A stretch of DNA of 64,000 nt from Polaromonas sp. AET17H-212 (lineage in GTDB: Bacteria > Pseudomonadota > Gammaproteobacteria > Burkholderiales > Burkholderiaceae_C): the NCBI RefSeq assembly GCF_002379085.1, contig NZ_NBZW01000002.1, forward strand, positions 186,001-250,000, read 5' to 3'. The position numbers and the translations under genes were made by a program. The notes under the pieces are model-generated. The model did no database searches. It saw only the letters and a program-made list of their open reading frames with translations, and had not been told where the DNA came from. Positions 32,155 to 41,044 of this stretch are shown here, piece after piece. The stretch's first letter is position 1. Each line of letters starts with the position of its first letter.

Positions 32155-33216
32155 ATGTTAGTCGAGAAAAACGTTCCCCTCCAGTTTTCCAATACCTTTG
32201 GCATCGTGGCCAAGGCCCTCACGCTGGTGCGTATCGCCAGTGAAGAGGACGTGGCCGACGTGCTGGCCGATCCGGTGCTGCAGGCGGCCCCCAAGTTCGT
32301 GCTGGGCGGGGGCAGCAACATCGTCATCACCGGCGACGTCAAATCCGTCGTGCTCAAGGTGGAGATCATGGGCAGGAAGCTGGTGGACGAAACCGCCAAA
32401 GCCTGGATCGTCGAGGCCGGCGCCGGCGAGAACTGGCACGAGGTGGTGGGCTGGACCCTGCACAGCGGCTATCCGGGCCTGGAAAACCTCGCCATGATCC
32501 CCGGCACCGTGGGCGGCTCGCCGGTACAGAACATCGGTGCCTACGGCGTGGAGCTGCAGGACCGTTTCGATTCGCTGGACGCCATCGATCTGGGCACCGG
32601 CCAACGTTTCACGCTGAATGCGGCGCAATGCGCATTTGGCTACCGCGACTCGGTCTTCAAACACAGCAGCACCGGCCCGAACGGGCGCCCGGGCCTGGGG
32701 CTGGCCGGCAAGGCCCTGATCACGCGCGTGCGTTTTGCGCTGCCCAAGGCCTGGAAGCCGGTGCTGGGGTATGCCGACATCGAGAAAAAGATGGCGCAGT
32801 CTGCGATCACCCAGCCCGATGCGCTGCAGATTTATGAGTGGATTTGCGAGATCCGCAAGGCCAAGCTGCCCGATCCCAAGGTCATCGGCAATGCCGGCAG
32901 CTTCTTCAAGAATCCGACCGTGACGCCCGAGCAGTGCGCCGACATCATCCAGCGCGAGCCCAAGATCGTCCACTACCACCTGGACGACGGCTCGGTCAAA
33001 CTTGCCGCCGGCTGGCTGATCGACGCCTGCGGCTGGAAAGGCAAAAGCATCGGCAACGCCGGCGTATACGACCGCCAGGCGCTGGTGCTGGTCAACCGCG
33101 GCGGCAGCACCAACCCGGTGACCGGCGGCGAGGTCATGACCCTGGCCAAGGCCATCCAGACCAGCGTCTACGAACGGTTCGGCATCCTGCTGGAGCCGGA
33201 ACCGGTGGTGGTGTAG
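32155..33216 (+). CDS. murB: UDP-N-acetylenolpyruvoylglucosamine reductase
   Basis: FAD- and NADPH-dependent enzyme that makes UDP-N-acetylmuramate for peptidoglycan. FAD-binding segments are [15 protein letters not shown] and [23 protein letters not shown]; the catalytic Ser lies in [12 protein letters not shown] and the Glu near the C-terminus. With 353 residues and the Y-containing insertion it is the E. coli-type (type I). ATG 32155 gives [17 protein letters not shown], the usual start; eight more codons upstream are open but unsupported. Confidence 0.96.
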   Translation: MLVEKNVPLQFSNTFGIVAKALTLVRIASEEDVADVLADPVLQAAPKFVLGGGSNIVITGDVKSVVLKVEIMGRKLVDETAKAWIVEAGAGENWHEVVGWTLHSGYPGLENLAMIPGTVGGSPVQNIGAYGVELQDRFDSLDAIDLGTGQRFTLNAAQCAFGYRDSVFKHSSTGPNGRPGLGLAGKALITRVRFALPKAWKPVLGYADIEKKMAQSAITQPDALQIYEWICEIRKAKLPDPKVIGNAGSFFKNPTVTPEQCADIIQREPKIVHYHLDDGSVKLAAGWLIDACGWKGKSIGNAGVYDRQALVLVNRGGSTNPVTGGEVMTLAKAIQTSVYERFGILLEPEPVVV

Positions 33217-33232
33217 CCGGCCCGGTGATCTG

Positions 33233-33366
33233 GCTATGCTATGTTATTAATAGCTGTTAGCCTAGATGGGACGAGGGTTGTAGCCATTTTTAATTCAAAA
33301 AATCGGCCGGGTTCATGTGCAATCGCTATTTTTTTTGATAGCTGCTCACGCGCGGCGGACGGGAGT
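33233..33366. repeat. two adjacent copies of the GCTAT...ATAGC repeat
   Basis: Copy one (33233-33294) has a degenerate core GCTATgttattAATAGC and the arm ending GACGAGGGTTGTAGCC. Copy two (33325-33366) has GCTATtttttttgATAGC and the arm TGCTCACGCGCGGCGGACGG. The whole stretch from the murB stop to 33503 holds no gene I can support. Confidence 0.6.
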
Positions 33367-33503
33367 TTCGGGCACTCTTGATCTCTGAAAACGGGCAAAA
33401 ATCCAGGCTGAAACGGATTTTCGAGCCCCGTGGAAGCACTGGCCGTTCCCCGTCAGCCCTGCGCTACAGTCAGAGCACAACAAAATGCGAAGGGGAGAGG
33501 GTC

Positions 33504-33557
33504 ATGCTTATCAAATCAGCCGACGACAAGTCCAGGCGCCTGGCTTTGCTGCAATAG
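33504..33557 (+). pseudogene. 17-codon stub, possible 5' remnant of a NERD-domain gene
   Basis: A well-placed ribosome-binding site (GGGGAGAGGG, 33492-33501) is followed by ATG and 17 codons (MLIKSADDKSRRLALLQ) ending in TAG. The first nine residues, MLIKSADDK, are what I recall as the start of nuclease-related-domain (NERD) proteins in Burkholderiales. The rest of such a gene is absent; a two-gene insert begins 16 bases later. Could instead be a genuine leader peptide for the downstream genes. Confidence 0.4.
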
Positions 33558-33573
33558 ATGATGAGGGCGCATC

Positions 33574-34929
33574 GTGGTGGATAAAAAGAAGGTAGAAAAG
33601 CCACCCTACTCAGGGTACTTTTTAACGTTTGAATCAGGACGCATCAAAAAAATAGCGGAGAGTCTCTACTACCCAGGGGAGGCCTCCGAGTCTTTCTCCG
33701 CGATGGACTGGGTATTTGAACGCCGCGAAATCGCTTTCTTGTCATTCACGCCCAGCGAATACAACATTGATGCTGTCGTGCTTATGGAGCGGATGCATGG
33801 TTCTGGTGGTACAGGTAAGCTGAAGATGCGTATGTGGGCACCCATATTCTTGGCGAAGGCAGTACGACCAGATGAAATTTCTGATGTTTTCCCAGCTGCT
33901 GAAAGAATGTGTACTGCCGGAACCTTTAAGCGAATTCCTTCCGCCGAATGGCCAAAAGTCATTGAGGCGGTTAAGCGCCAACGCCCCAATTTGGCGGACC
34001 GTTTAGATGCGTTGGTAAAGTTGCGAGAGGAAAAGAATCGTCTAACTGGAAACGATGCAAAAGTTTTACGGCTGACAGAGCAACGTGATGCCATTGGGTT
34101 GACACTGGATATCGCGTCACTGGACAGAAAGACTATCTTGCGCGAAGCCCACTTTGAGGCTGTCCAAAGTGCCAAGTCTGTTTTGGATCTCTTAGATGCA
34201 GAGCCGCTGCATGAACAGGACATCGTTCGAAAAGATCAGCTTGCCTTTAAAGGACTTCTAACCGACGACGGCATGCGCAGCGCTCGATTCTCAGGGATTG
34301 GAGCAAGGGAAGTTCGAGTTCACGTATATGACAAGAAGCCATTGGAAACGGTTCTTGGGATCGATCTTCTGATCTTCATGGCTGACTACAAGTCGTATCT
34401 TTTGTTGCAGTACAAGTGCATGGAGCCAAAGAGTGATGGCGAAGGAAAGACATGGTCATATCTGGTCGATCCACAGCTGCACAAACAACTTAATGCGATG
34501 GATGATGCTGTTGATGCAATTCAACGTTTGCCCATACCAGTGTCAGCCTCTATGCTGGACTGGCGCATGAGTGAAGAAGCTTTTTATTTCAAGTTTTGTG
34601 AAACAACAAGTCCTGATTCTCGCGATGACGCGTTGATTTCGGGTCTCACCCTCAGTCATTCGCATCTGAAGCGTTTTCTGCAACTGCCAGATTCGCTTGT
34701 TAAGCCGACCGGACAACGGGTAGGTTATGCAAATTGCGCACGATATTTGAATAACTCGCAGTTTGTTGAACTAGCGCGTGAGGGCTGGATTGGCTGCGAT
34801 GCGCGAGGCTACACCCTTATTTCTCAAGTGATTGAAGAAGGCCAACGCGCTGGACGAGCAGCTATGTTCGCTGTTATCGAGGGCAGCGGAGCTAAAACGG
34901 CTCAAGAGAGAAGACGGTTTGTGAAATAG
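33574..34929 (+). CDS. unknown 451-residue protein with a possible PD-(D/E)XK-like core
   Basis: I do not recognise a named family. The N-terminal ~150 residues (FLTFESGRIKKIAESLYYPGE, MDWVFERREIAFLS) look globular; ~150-215 is charged and helical; the centre reads VLGIDLLIFMADYKSYLLLQYKCMEP, with Asp followed about 16 residues later by Q-x-K, the spacing of some PD-(D/E)XK nuclease cores; the C-terminus has a helical repeat of GYANCARYLNNSQFVELAREGWIG type. GTG start at 33574 with GAGGG 6 bases upstream. GC content is clearly lower than in neighbouring genes, indicating transfer. It sits 3 bases before the next gene, so the two form an operon. Function is unknown; a nuclease or defence role is inference. 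Confidence 0.8.
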   Translation: MVDKKKVEKPPYSGYFLTFESGRIKKIAESLYYPGEASESFSAMDWVFERREIAFLSFTPSEYNIDAVVLMERMHGSGGTGKLKMRMWAPIFLAKAVRPDEISDVFPAAERMCTAGTFKRIPSAEWPKVIEAVKRQRPNLADRLDALVKLREEKNRLTGNDAKVLRLTEQRDAIGLTLDIASLDRKTILREAHFEAVQSAKSVLDLLDAEPLHEQDIVRKDQLAFKGLLTDDGMRSARFSGIGAREVRVHVYDKKPLETVLGIDLLIFMADYKSYLLLQYKCMEPKSDGEGKTWSYLVDPQLHKQLNAMDDAVDAIQRLPIPVSASMLDWRMSEEAFYFKFCETTSPDSRDDALISGLTLSHSHLKRFLQLPDSLVKPTGQRVGYANCARYLNNSQFVELAREGWIGCDARGYTLISQVIEEGQRAGRAAMFAVIEGSGAKTAQERRRFVK

Positions 34930-34932
34930 ACC

Positions 34933-35910
34933 ATGAGCGACATCAAACTCTTCCGCCTGTCTGGTGGCACCGCCACCGAACTGCAAGGCAACGCGTCTGA
35001 CCTGGAAAAGCCTCTGCAAACGCTGATTGAGGCCAACTTGCAGCCGCTGCTCAATATCCGCTTCATTGCCAGTGAGCACTCCACCGGCAAAACGCACGGT
35101 GGTCGTATTGACTCGCTAGGCTTGGACGAAAACCATTGCCCAGTCATCCTTGAGTACAAGCGCTCGGTGGGTGAGAACGTAATCAACCAGGGTTTGTTTT
35201 ACCTGGATTGGCTGATGGACCACAAGGCGGAATTCAAGTTGCTGGTGCTGGACAAGCTGGGCGCTACAGCGGCTGACGCCATTGACTGGAGCGCGCCGCG
35301 GGTGGTGTGTATAGCGGCGGACTTCACTAAGTACGATGGTCACGCGGTGCAGCAGATTGGCCGCAACATCGAGCTAATCCGCTACCGGCGCTTTGGTGAC
35401 GATCTGCTGCTTTTGGAGTCGGTAAACGCGGGCAATGACTCAAATGGCAAGGCCAGCCTGGCAAAGTTTGCTAAGGCCGGCGCCAGCAACGCGGGTAGTG
35501 CCGTGACCACTCCAACAGATCCAACAGGTGCTAAGGGCACGGGGCCCGACAAGTCGTTTGCAGAGATATTGGCCAACCTGCCAGAACCCATGCAGTTGCT
35601 ATTGGCTTCCCTCGAGGATTACACCTTCTCCTTGGGCGATGACGTGCAACGCAAAGAACTGCGGCTGTATGCAGCCTTCAAACGTTTGAAGAACTTTGCA
35701 ACCGTCGTACTACACCGCAAGAATTGCCTGCTGCTTTATCTGCACGTAGACCCAGCAACCGCACTCCCGGTCTTAACCAACGCTCGTGATGTAACCAACA
35801 TTGGCCACTGGGGCACGGGTAACCTGGAAGTACCGCTCACATCCCAGGCTGATTTGGATGCGGTCAAGCCATGGATTGCTCTAGCGTATGAGGGGCGTAA
35901 CCCTGGTTGA
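34933..35910 (+). CDS. DUF5655-type protein with NucS/DUF91-like nuclease domain
   Basis: The N-terminal half (residues ~1-150) has a restriction-endonuclease-like core: GGRIDSLGLDENHCPVILEYKRS, i.e. Asp followed by Glu-x-Lys, as in PD-(D/E)XK enzymes and the DUF91/NucS group. A flexible Ala/Thr/Pro-rich linker (~190-215) leads to a C-terminal DUF5655 domain (SLEDYTFSLGDDVQRKELRLYAAFKRLKNFATVVLHRKNCLLLYL). 325 residues, ATG start 3 bases after the preceding stop. Such proteins recur in accessory regions; biochemical role is not established to my knowledge. Composition is also lower in GC than the flanks. Confidence 0.82.
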   Translation: MSDIKLFRLSGGTATELQGNASDLEKPLQTLIEANLQPLLNIRFIASEHSTGKTHGGRIDSLGLDENHCPVILEYKRSVGENVINQGLFYLDWLMDHKAEFKLLVLDKLGATAADAIDWSAPRVVCIAADFTKYDGHAVQQIGRNIELIRYRRFGDDLLLLESVNAGNDSNGKASLAKFAKAGASNAGSAVTTPTDPTGAKGTGPDKSFAEILANLPEPMQLLLASLEDYTFSLGDDVQRKELRLYAAFKRLKNFATVVLHRKNCLLLYLHVDPATALPVLTNARDVTNIGHWGTGNLEVPLTSQADLDAVKPWIALAYEGRNPG

Positions 35911-35931
35911 CCTTGAGTAGCCAAACTGAAA

Positions 35932-35969
35932 GACAAAGCCCGCCAAGTTTTCACTCGGCGGGCTTTGTC
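35932..35969. terminator. bidirectional terminator
   Basis: GACAAAGCCCGCC and GGCGGGCTTTGTC pair perfectly around AAGTTTTCACTC, between the rightward DUF5655 gene and the leftward argG. A/T tracts on both sides let it serve both genes. Confidence 0.88.
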
Positions 35970-35989
35970 TATGGGGCTTCAACCGGGGC

Positions 35990-37339
<1,350 letters not shown>

Positions 37340-37390
37340 TTATGGAATCAGCGCAAGCTGCTATGAAATTAAGAGTAATTCGCCTGCGGA

Positions 37391-37708
37391 TCAGCCGAAG
37401 TGGCAGATGTAGTGATAGGCCTCGCCGACACGGATGTCGAAGGACGAGTTGCCCGGCACGCTGAATTTCTCACCTGCGCCGGACTTCACCCAGGCGTCGC
37501 TGCCGGCGAGTTTGTACTCGCAGGAGCCGGCCACACATTCCATGATCTCGGGCGCGCCGGTCTTGAAGGTCAGTGTCGAAGGCAGCACCACGCCGACGGA
37601 TTTTTTGGTGCCATCGGGGAAGGTGATGCCATGGCTCACGCACTTGCCGTCGAAATAGACATTGGCCTGGGTGGTGACGCTGATGTTGTCGATTTTTTCT
37701 GTAGTCAT
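37391..37708 (-). CDS. ppnP: pyrimidine/purine nucleoside phosphorylase
   Basis: Small cupin-fold enzyme (105 residues) that phosphorolyses nucleosides. Family signatures are NVYFDGKCVSHGITFPDGTKKSVGVVLP, ETGAPEIMECV-type region (TFKTGAPEIMECVAGSCEYKL) and the C-terminal FSVPGNSSFDIRVGEAYHYICHF. Formerly DUF1255/YaiE. Complete length. Confidence 0.93.
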   Translation of the reverse strand: MTTEKIDNISVTTQANVYFDGKCVSHGITFPDGTKKSVGVVLPSTLTFKTGAPEIMECVAGSCEYKLAGSDAWVKSGAGEKFSVPGNSSFDIRVGEAYHYICHFG

Positions 37709-37880
37709 GGTGATTTGAAATGGGGGCGGGGAAAACGTCCGGCTGCCGGGCTGGGATGCAAAGCTTCTGATTTTAGGTCACCCGGACCTCCGGCATGCGG
37801 CAGGACGGTCTTGACGGGGCAAGGGCCCTGAATCCGTTCGGCCATTTCAGGCGTATCACGAATGCAGGACAATCAGGTCC

Positions 37881-38456
37881 ATGAAAGCAGAAAGCCCGGA
37901 TACCCAATTGATCGCGCTCATCGACCGCGTCGCACTGGCCGACGAATCGGCGCTCAGGGAGCTGTATGAACTGACCTCTTCCAAGCTGTATGGCGTGGCC
38001 GTGCGTGTGGTCAGCAATCGAAGCTGGGCCGAGGACGTGCTGCAGGAGGCCTTCATCAACATCTGGCGCATTGCGGGCGACTACAAGGCGACGCTGTCGC
38101 CGCCCATGGCCTGGCTCTGCCTGATCGTGCGCAGCCGGGGGCTGGACTTTCTGCGGCGCCGCAACTCCGACCGGGCCGATGCGGTGCAGGAGCTCGACGA
38201 TGTGATGTCCGACACGCTGGAGGGCGACTCCGCCAACCCGATGGACACCGCGCTGGCGGGCGAGCAGGCCTGGGCCCTGCACCAGTGCCTGAGCCAGCTG
38301 GGCAACAAGCAGCGCGAGGTGGTGAGCCTGGCCTACCTGCGCGATTTGAGCCATGGCGAGCTGGCCGAGCAGCTCAAGCTGCCGCTGGGCACCGTGAAGA
38401 CCTGGATACGCCGCGGCCTGGAGCAGTTGCGCGGCTGCATGGCCCGGTTTGCTTGA
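37881..38456 (+). CDS. ECF-type RNA polymerase sigma factor (SigK-like)
   Basis: 191 residues. Region 2 is in ALRELYELTSSKLYGVAVRVVSNRSWAEDVLQEAFINIW (core binding and -10 recognition); region 4 is in LGNKQREVVSLAYLRDLSHGELAEQLKLPLGTVKTWIRRGLEQL (-35 recognition HTH). It is followed after 87 bases by its probable anti-sigma factor, so it is likely held inactive until an envelope or oxidative signal is sensed. Target promoters are not visible. Confidence 0.93.
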   Translation: MKAESPDTQLIALIDRVALADESALRELYELTSSKLYGVAVRVVSNRSWAEDVLQEAFINIWRIAGDYKATLSPPMAWLCLIVRSRGLDFLRRRNSDRADAVQELDDVMSDTLEGDSANPMDTALAGEQAWALHQCLSQLGNKQREVVSLAYLRDLSHGELAEQLKLPLGTVKTWIRRGLEQLRGCMARFA

Positions 38457-38543
38457 GATGAAGCCGATGTTTGTTTTGTTTGATCTGTTTGCTCTGTTTG
38501 TTCCTGCTGCGTTGCGGCGGGAAACTTCTGAAGAAGGTGGCGT

Positions 38544-39323
38544 ATGAACCTGACCCGCAATCCCGCGCTGATCGATCAGCTGGCGGCCAGTTATGCGCTG
38601 GGCACCTTGCGTGGCGGTGCACGGCGCCGGTTCGAGGAACTGGCGCGCACCCATGCCTCCGTGCGCGCCGCCGCGCTGATCTGGCAAGGGCGCATGGCGT
38701 CGGTCACCGAACTGCAGGCGCAGGAGGCGCCCAGCCCGGCAGTCTGGAAGCGGATTGAAAACCTCATCCAGGCGGACAAGCAGGCCCGGGCCATGCAGGC
38801 TGCGCGGCAGGCGCCCGCGGGCCGCGCCAGCGCGGGCTGGTGGGCCAGCCTGGGCCTGTGGCGCGGGGCTTCGGCCGCCGGTGCCATGGCCGCCGTGGCT
38901 GCCGTGGTGGTGGGCGTGAACCTGAACACCCAGCTCAATGGCCAGGTGAAGGAACTCAGCGCCAAACTGGCCGCCACGCCTGAAATCCAGTACGTTGCCG
39001 TGCTGGCGGATGACAAAGCGGCGCCCTCGGTGCTGGTGACCTACGACCCCAAACACAGCCTGCTGCAGCTCAAACATGTGGGCCAGTTCCACCCCGGGCC
39101 CGACAAGTCCCTGCAGCTGTGGGCGCTGCCCCCCTCGGGCGGCCCCAAGTCGCTGGGTGTGCTGGGTGACGGCACGGTGGTTCGCCTTCCCGCGCGCAGC
39201 GGCGAGGTCAGCCAGGTGCCGGCGCTGGCCATCAGCCTGGAGCCCAGGGGCGGCGTTCCGGCGGGCAGCGGGCCGAGCGGGCCGGTGCTGTTCAAGGGTG
39301 CGCTGCTCCAGACCACGCTGTAA
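38544..39323 (+). CDS. anti-sigma factor, RskA-like
   Basis: 259-residue membrane protein. The cytoplasmic N-terminus (residues 1-75, LIDQLAASYALGTLRGGARRRFEELARTH) matches the anti-sigma K domain; one membrane span is at about 110-135 (AAGAMAAVAAVVVGVNLN); the periplasmic part (~140-259) has the RskA C-terminal type with DPKHSLLQLKHVG and LQLWALPPSGGPKSLGVL. Pairs with the ECF sigma factor directly upstream. A strong terminator follows. Confidence 0.92.
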   Translation: MNLTRNPALIDQLAASYALGTLRGGARRRFEELARTHASVRAAALIWQGRMASVTELQAQEAPSPAVWKRIENLIQADKQARAMQAARQAPAGRASAGWWASLGLWRGASAAGAMAAVAAVVVGVNLNTQLNGQVKELSAKLAATPEIQYVAVLADDKAAPSVLVTYDPKHSLLQLKHVGQFHPGPDKSLQLWALPPSGGPKSLGVLGDGTVVRLPARSGEVSQVPALAISLEPRGGVPAGSGPSGPVLFKGALLQTTL

Positions 39324-39355
39324 AGCCGGAAGCGCTTCAGGCCGCAGCGGCCGGC

Positions 39356-39389
39356 AACAAAAAAGGGGCTTGCAAGCCCCTTTTTTGTT
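39356..39389. terminator. rho-independent terminator after the anti-sigma gene
   Basis: AACAAAAAAGGGGCTT and AAGCCCCTTTTTTGTT pair perfectly with a 2-base centre. It ends the sigma/anti-sigma operon just before the MITE-like element. Confidence 0.92.
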
Positions 39390-39399
39390 TGACTGGCTT

Positions 39400-39666
39400 A
39401 GGGCCTGTTCCCACTATTTATGCAAGATGCGTTGCGAGTCAAAAAGGCCATGCGTGAGGCGCAAAATGCAGCCGGGCTGAAGCCCGGCAAGGCTTTGCAA
39501 CGCTGCGCATGGCCTTTTTGGCCGCAACCCGGAGGGAACGTGGTGAAAACAACGCCACTCTGCGTTGCACTCCTACGCCAGACGCCCGGTCTGGCGGTCG
39601 TCGCGCGCCTTGATTGGCGCTGTTTTCACCACGTTCGCACTTGTATAAATAGTGGGAACAGGCCCT
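39400..39666. mobile_element. MITE-like element with 22-bp perfect terminal inverted repeats
   Basis: The ends 39400-39421 (AGGGCCTGTTCCCACTAT...) and 39645-39666 are exact inverted repeats; the symmetry continues by one T/A pair outside, so the element is bounded by TA on both sides, as expected for a TA target duplication. The 267-bp interior has further inverted repeats: GCCGGGC/GCCCGGC near 39471-39489, AAAAGGCCATGCG (39439-39451) against CGCATGGCCTTTT (39506-39518), CGCCAGACGCCCGGTCTGGCG near 39574-39594, and AACGTGGTGAAAACA against TGTTTTCACCACGTT. It encodes no transposase. The right end supplies the stop codon of the neighbouring leftward gene. Confidence 0.82.
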
Positions 39667-40396
39667 AGCGCCAGTGGCGGTGCCCGTAGCCGCCGCGGCT
39701 GTAGCCGAAATTGAGCGACACGCCCACCGGCGGGTAGTAGGGCCGCGGGTAATAACCGGGGTAAGCGACCACCGCCGGCTGCACATAAACCGGCTGGGCA
39801 TACACCGGTTGGGCATAAACAGGTTGGGCATAGACAGGCTGGGCGTAGATCGGCTGCGAATACACCGGCTGGGCGGGCTGGGCATAACCGGGCTGAACAC
39901 CGGCCTGTGGCGCGGGCATCGCGCCCACCGGCGTGACCTGCAGCCGCACATACAGGCCGGGGTCACTGGGCATCTGCACGGTGTGCTGCTTGTCGGCGTA
40001 TTCGTAGACCACGTTGTAGTGCGTGGTGCGGTTTTCGTAGGACATCTGGGTGCCGCACTGCTGCACGTTCTGCACCTGGCTGCGGTTGCCTTCGATGTTG
40101 TTGCCGACCATGGCGCCGCCGACCAGGCCAATCATGGTCGCCAAGGCGCGCCCGCCGCCGTCGCCAATGGCATTGCCCATCGCGCCACCGGCCAGGGCGC
40201 CCATCACGGCGCCGGCGCCCGAGGGCGGGGCTTCGGTGACCATGGGCTGGACGGAGCAGACCTGGCGCGGCACGCTGACCTGCTGGACCACCGGGGTGCT
40301 GGAGATCACGCGTGCCAGGATGTCCATGGCCGAGGCGTTGACGGCAAACAGGCCGGAGGCTGCGGCAACTGCCGATAAAACAAGTGTTTTTTTCAT
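39665..40396 (-). CDS. exported glycine-zipper 2TM protein with tandem YAQPV repeats
   Basis: 243 residues. A signal peptide (1-23, MKKTLVLSAVAAASGLFAVNASA) leads to a glycine zipper (~60-100, GAVMGALAGGAMGNAIGDGGG ... IGLVGGAMVGNNIEG), a short beta domain (NRTTHYNVVYEYADKQHTV), then a low-complexity tail with at least five YAQPV-type units (15-base DNA repeats around 39790-39880) and a Tyr/Gly-rich end. Likely an outer-membrane or periplasmic structural protein. Its TAG stop (39667-39665) consists of the terminal bases of the adjacent MITE-like element, so the native C-terminus may have been changed by that insertion. Confidence 0.85.
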   Translation of the reverse strand: MKKTLVLSAVAAASGLFAVNASAMDILARVISSTPVVQQVSVPRQVCSVQPMVTEAPPSGAGAVMGALAGGAMGNAIGDGGGRALATMIGLVGGAMVGNNIEGNRSQVQNVQQCGTQMSYENRTTHYNVVYEYADKQHTVQMPSDPGLYVRLQVTPVGAMPAPQAGVQPGYAQPAQPVYSQPIYAQPVYAQPVYAQPVYAQPVYVQPAVVAYPGYYPRPYYPPVGVSLNFGYSRGGYGHRHWR

Positions 40397-40540
40397 GGTG
40401 CAAATCCCTTTTCAGCCGGCTGGAAGAGGCCGCCCGGGGAGGCCAAAATAACGGCTATCAGTTTAATGATTCAGAGTGGATTTGGTGCACACAAGTTCAG
40501 TAAAGCCCTGTAAAGCTGCCCCGGCCGCTTCAACGCCGTT

Positions 40541-40885
40541 TCAACGCCGTGCCGACCAGCTTTTTTCGTCAAAACCGACCGTGATCTGCCCACCCCAGTC
40601 CACCACCGGCCGCTTGATGACGCTGGGCTGCGCCAGCATCAGGGCCTGGGCGCTGGTTGCGTCCACCGTGGCGGCCTGCAAGGGCAGGTCCAGCTTGCGC
40701 CAGGTCGTGCCCTGGCGGTTGAGGAGTTTTTCCCAGCCCACCGCTTGCTCCCAGGCGGCCAGCCGGTCTGCCGGCACGCCGTGTTTTTTGAAGTCATGAA
40801 AAGTGTGGGCAACATCGTGCGCGGCCAGCCAGGCGCGGGCTTTTTTGACAGTGTCGCAGTTGGGGATGCCGTAAACAGTGATCAT
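40541..40885 (-). CDS. ArsC/Spx-family protein (YffB-like)
   Basis: 114-residue thioredoxin-fold protein. MITVYGIPNCDTVKKARAWL carries the single active-site Cys (Cys10), followed by FHDFKKHGVPADRL and VIKRPVVDWGGQITVGFDEKSW, the typical YffB/ArsC-like C-terminus. It may reduce a thiol or arsenate-like substrate, but the YffB group has no firmly assigned reaction. Starts at ATG 40885; a longer upstream frame runs into the unrelated folC region and is not used. Confidence 0.93.
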   Translation of the reverse strand: MITVYGIPNCDTVKKARAWLAAHDVAHTFHDFKKHGVPADRLAAWEQAVGWEKLLNRQGTTWRKLDLPLQAATVDATSAQALMLAQPSVIKRPVVDWGGQITVGFDEKSWSARR

Positions 40886-40945
40886 GTGCGGATTTTCGCA
40901 TGGTTTGGCATCAAATGGGCCTTGACCCCTTGCAGCGAGGGCGTC

Positions 40946-40998
40946 GATAGCTATTGATTTGATAGCTGTACAACCCCATCTTGCGTACGGGCGGGGCG
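40946..40998. repeat. GCTAT...ATAGC dispersed repeat upstream of folC
   Basis: AGCTATtgatttgATAGCT (40949-40967) is a perfect palindrome with a short loop, followed by an arm ending ACGGGCGGGGC. It lies between the divergent YffB-like and folC genes and could affect either promoter. Confidence 0.65.
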
Positions 40999-41044
40999 GC
41001 GGCACCACGGGACGCGGCGCGGCAGCGGCGACAATACGGCTTCC

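Noticed and set aside
39780-39905. Tandem 15-base repeats considered as a CRISPR-like array
   Set aside because: They encode YAQPV units in frame in the glycine-zipper protein and have no spacers. No CRISPR array was seen anywhere in the window.
39439-40131. 230-residue frame across the MITE-like element and the glycine-zipper gene
   Set aside because: Reads out of frame through the real gene and through inverted repeats.
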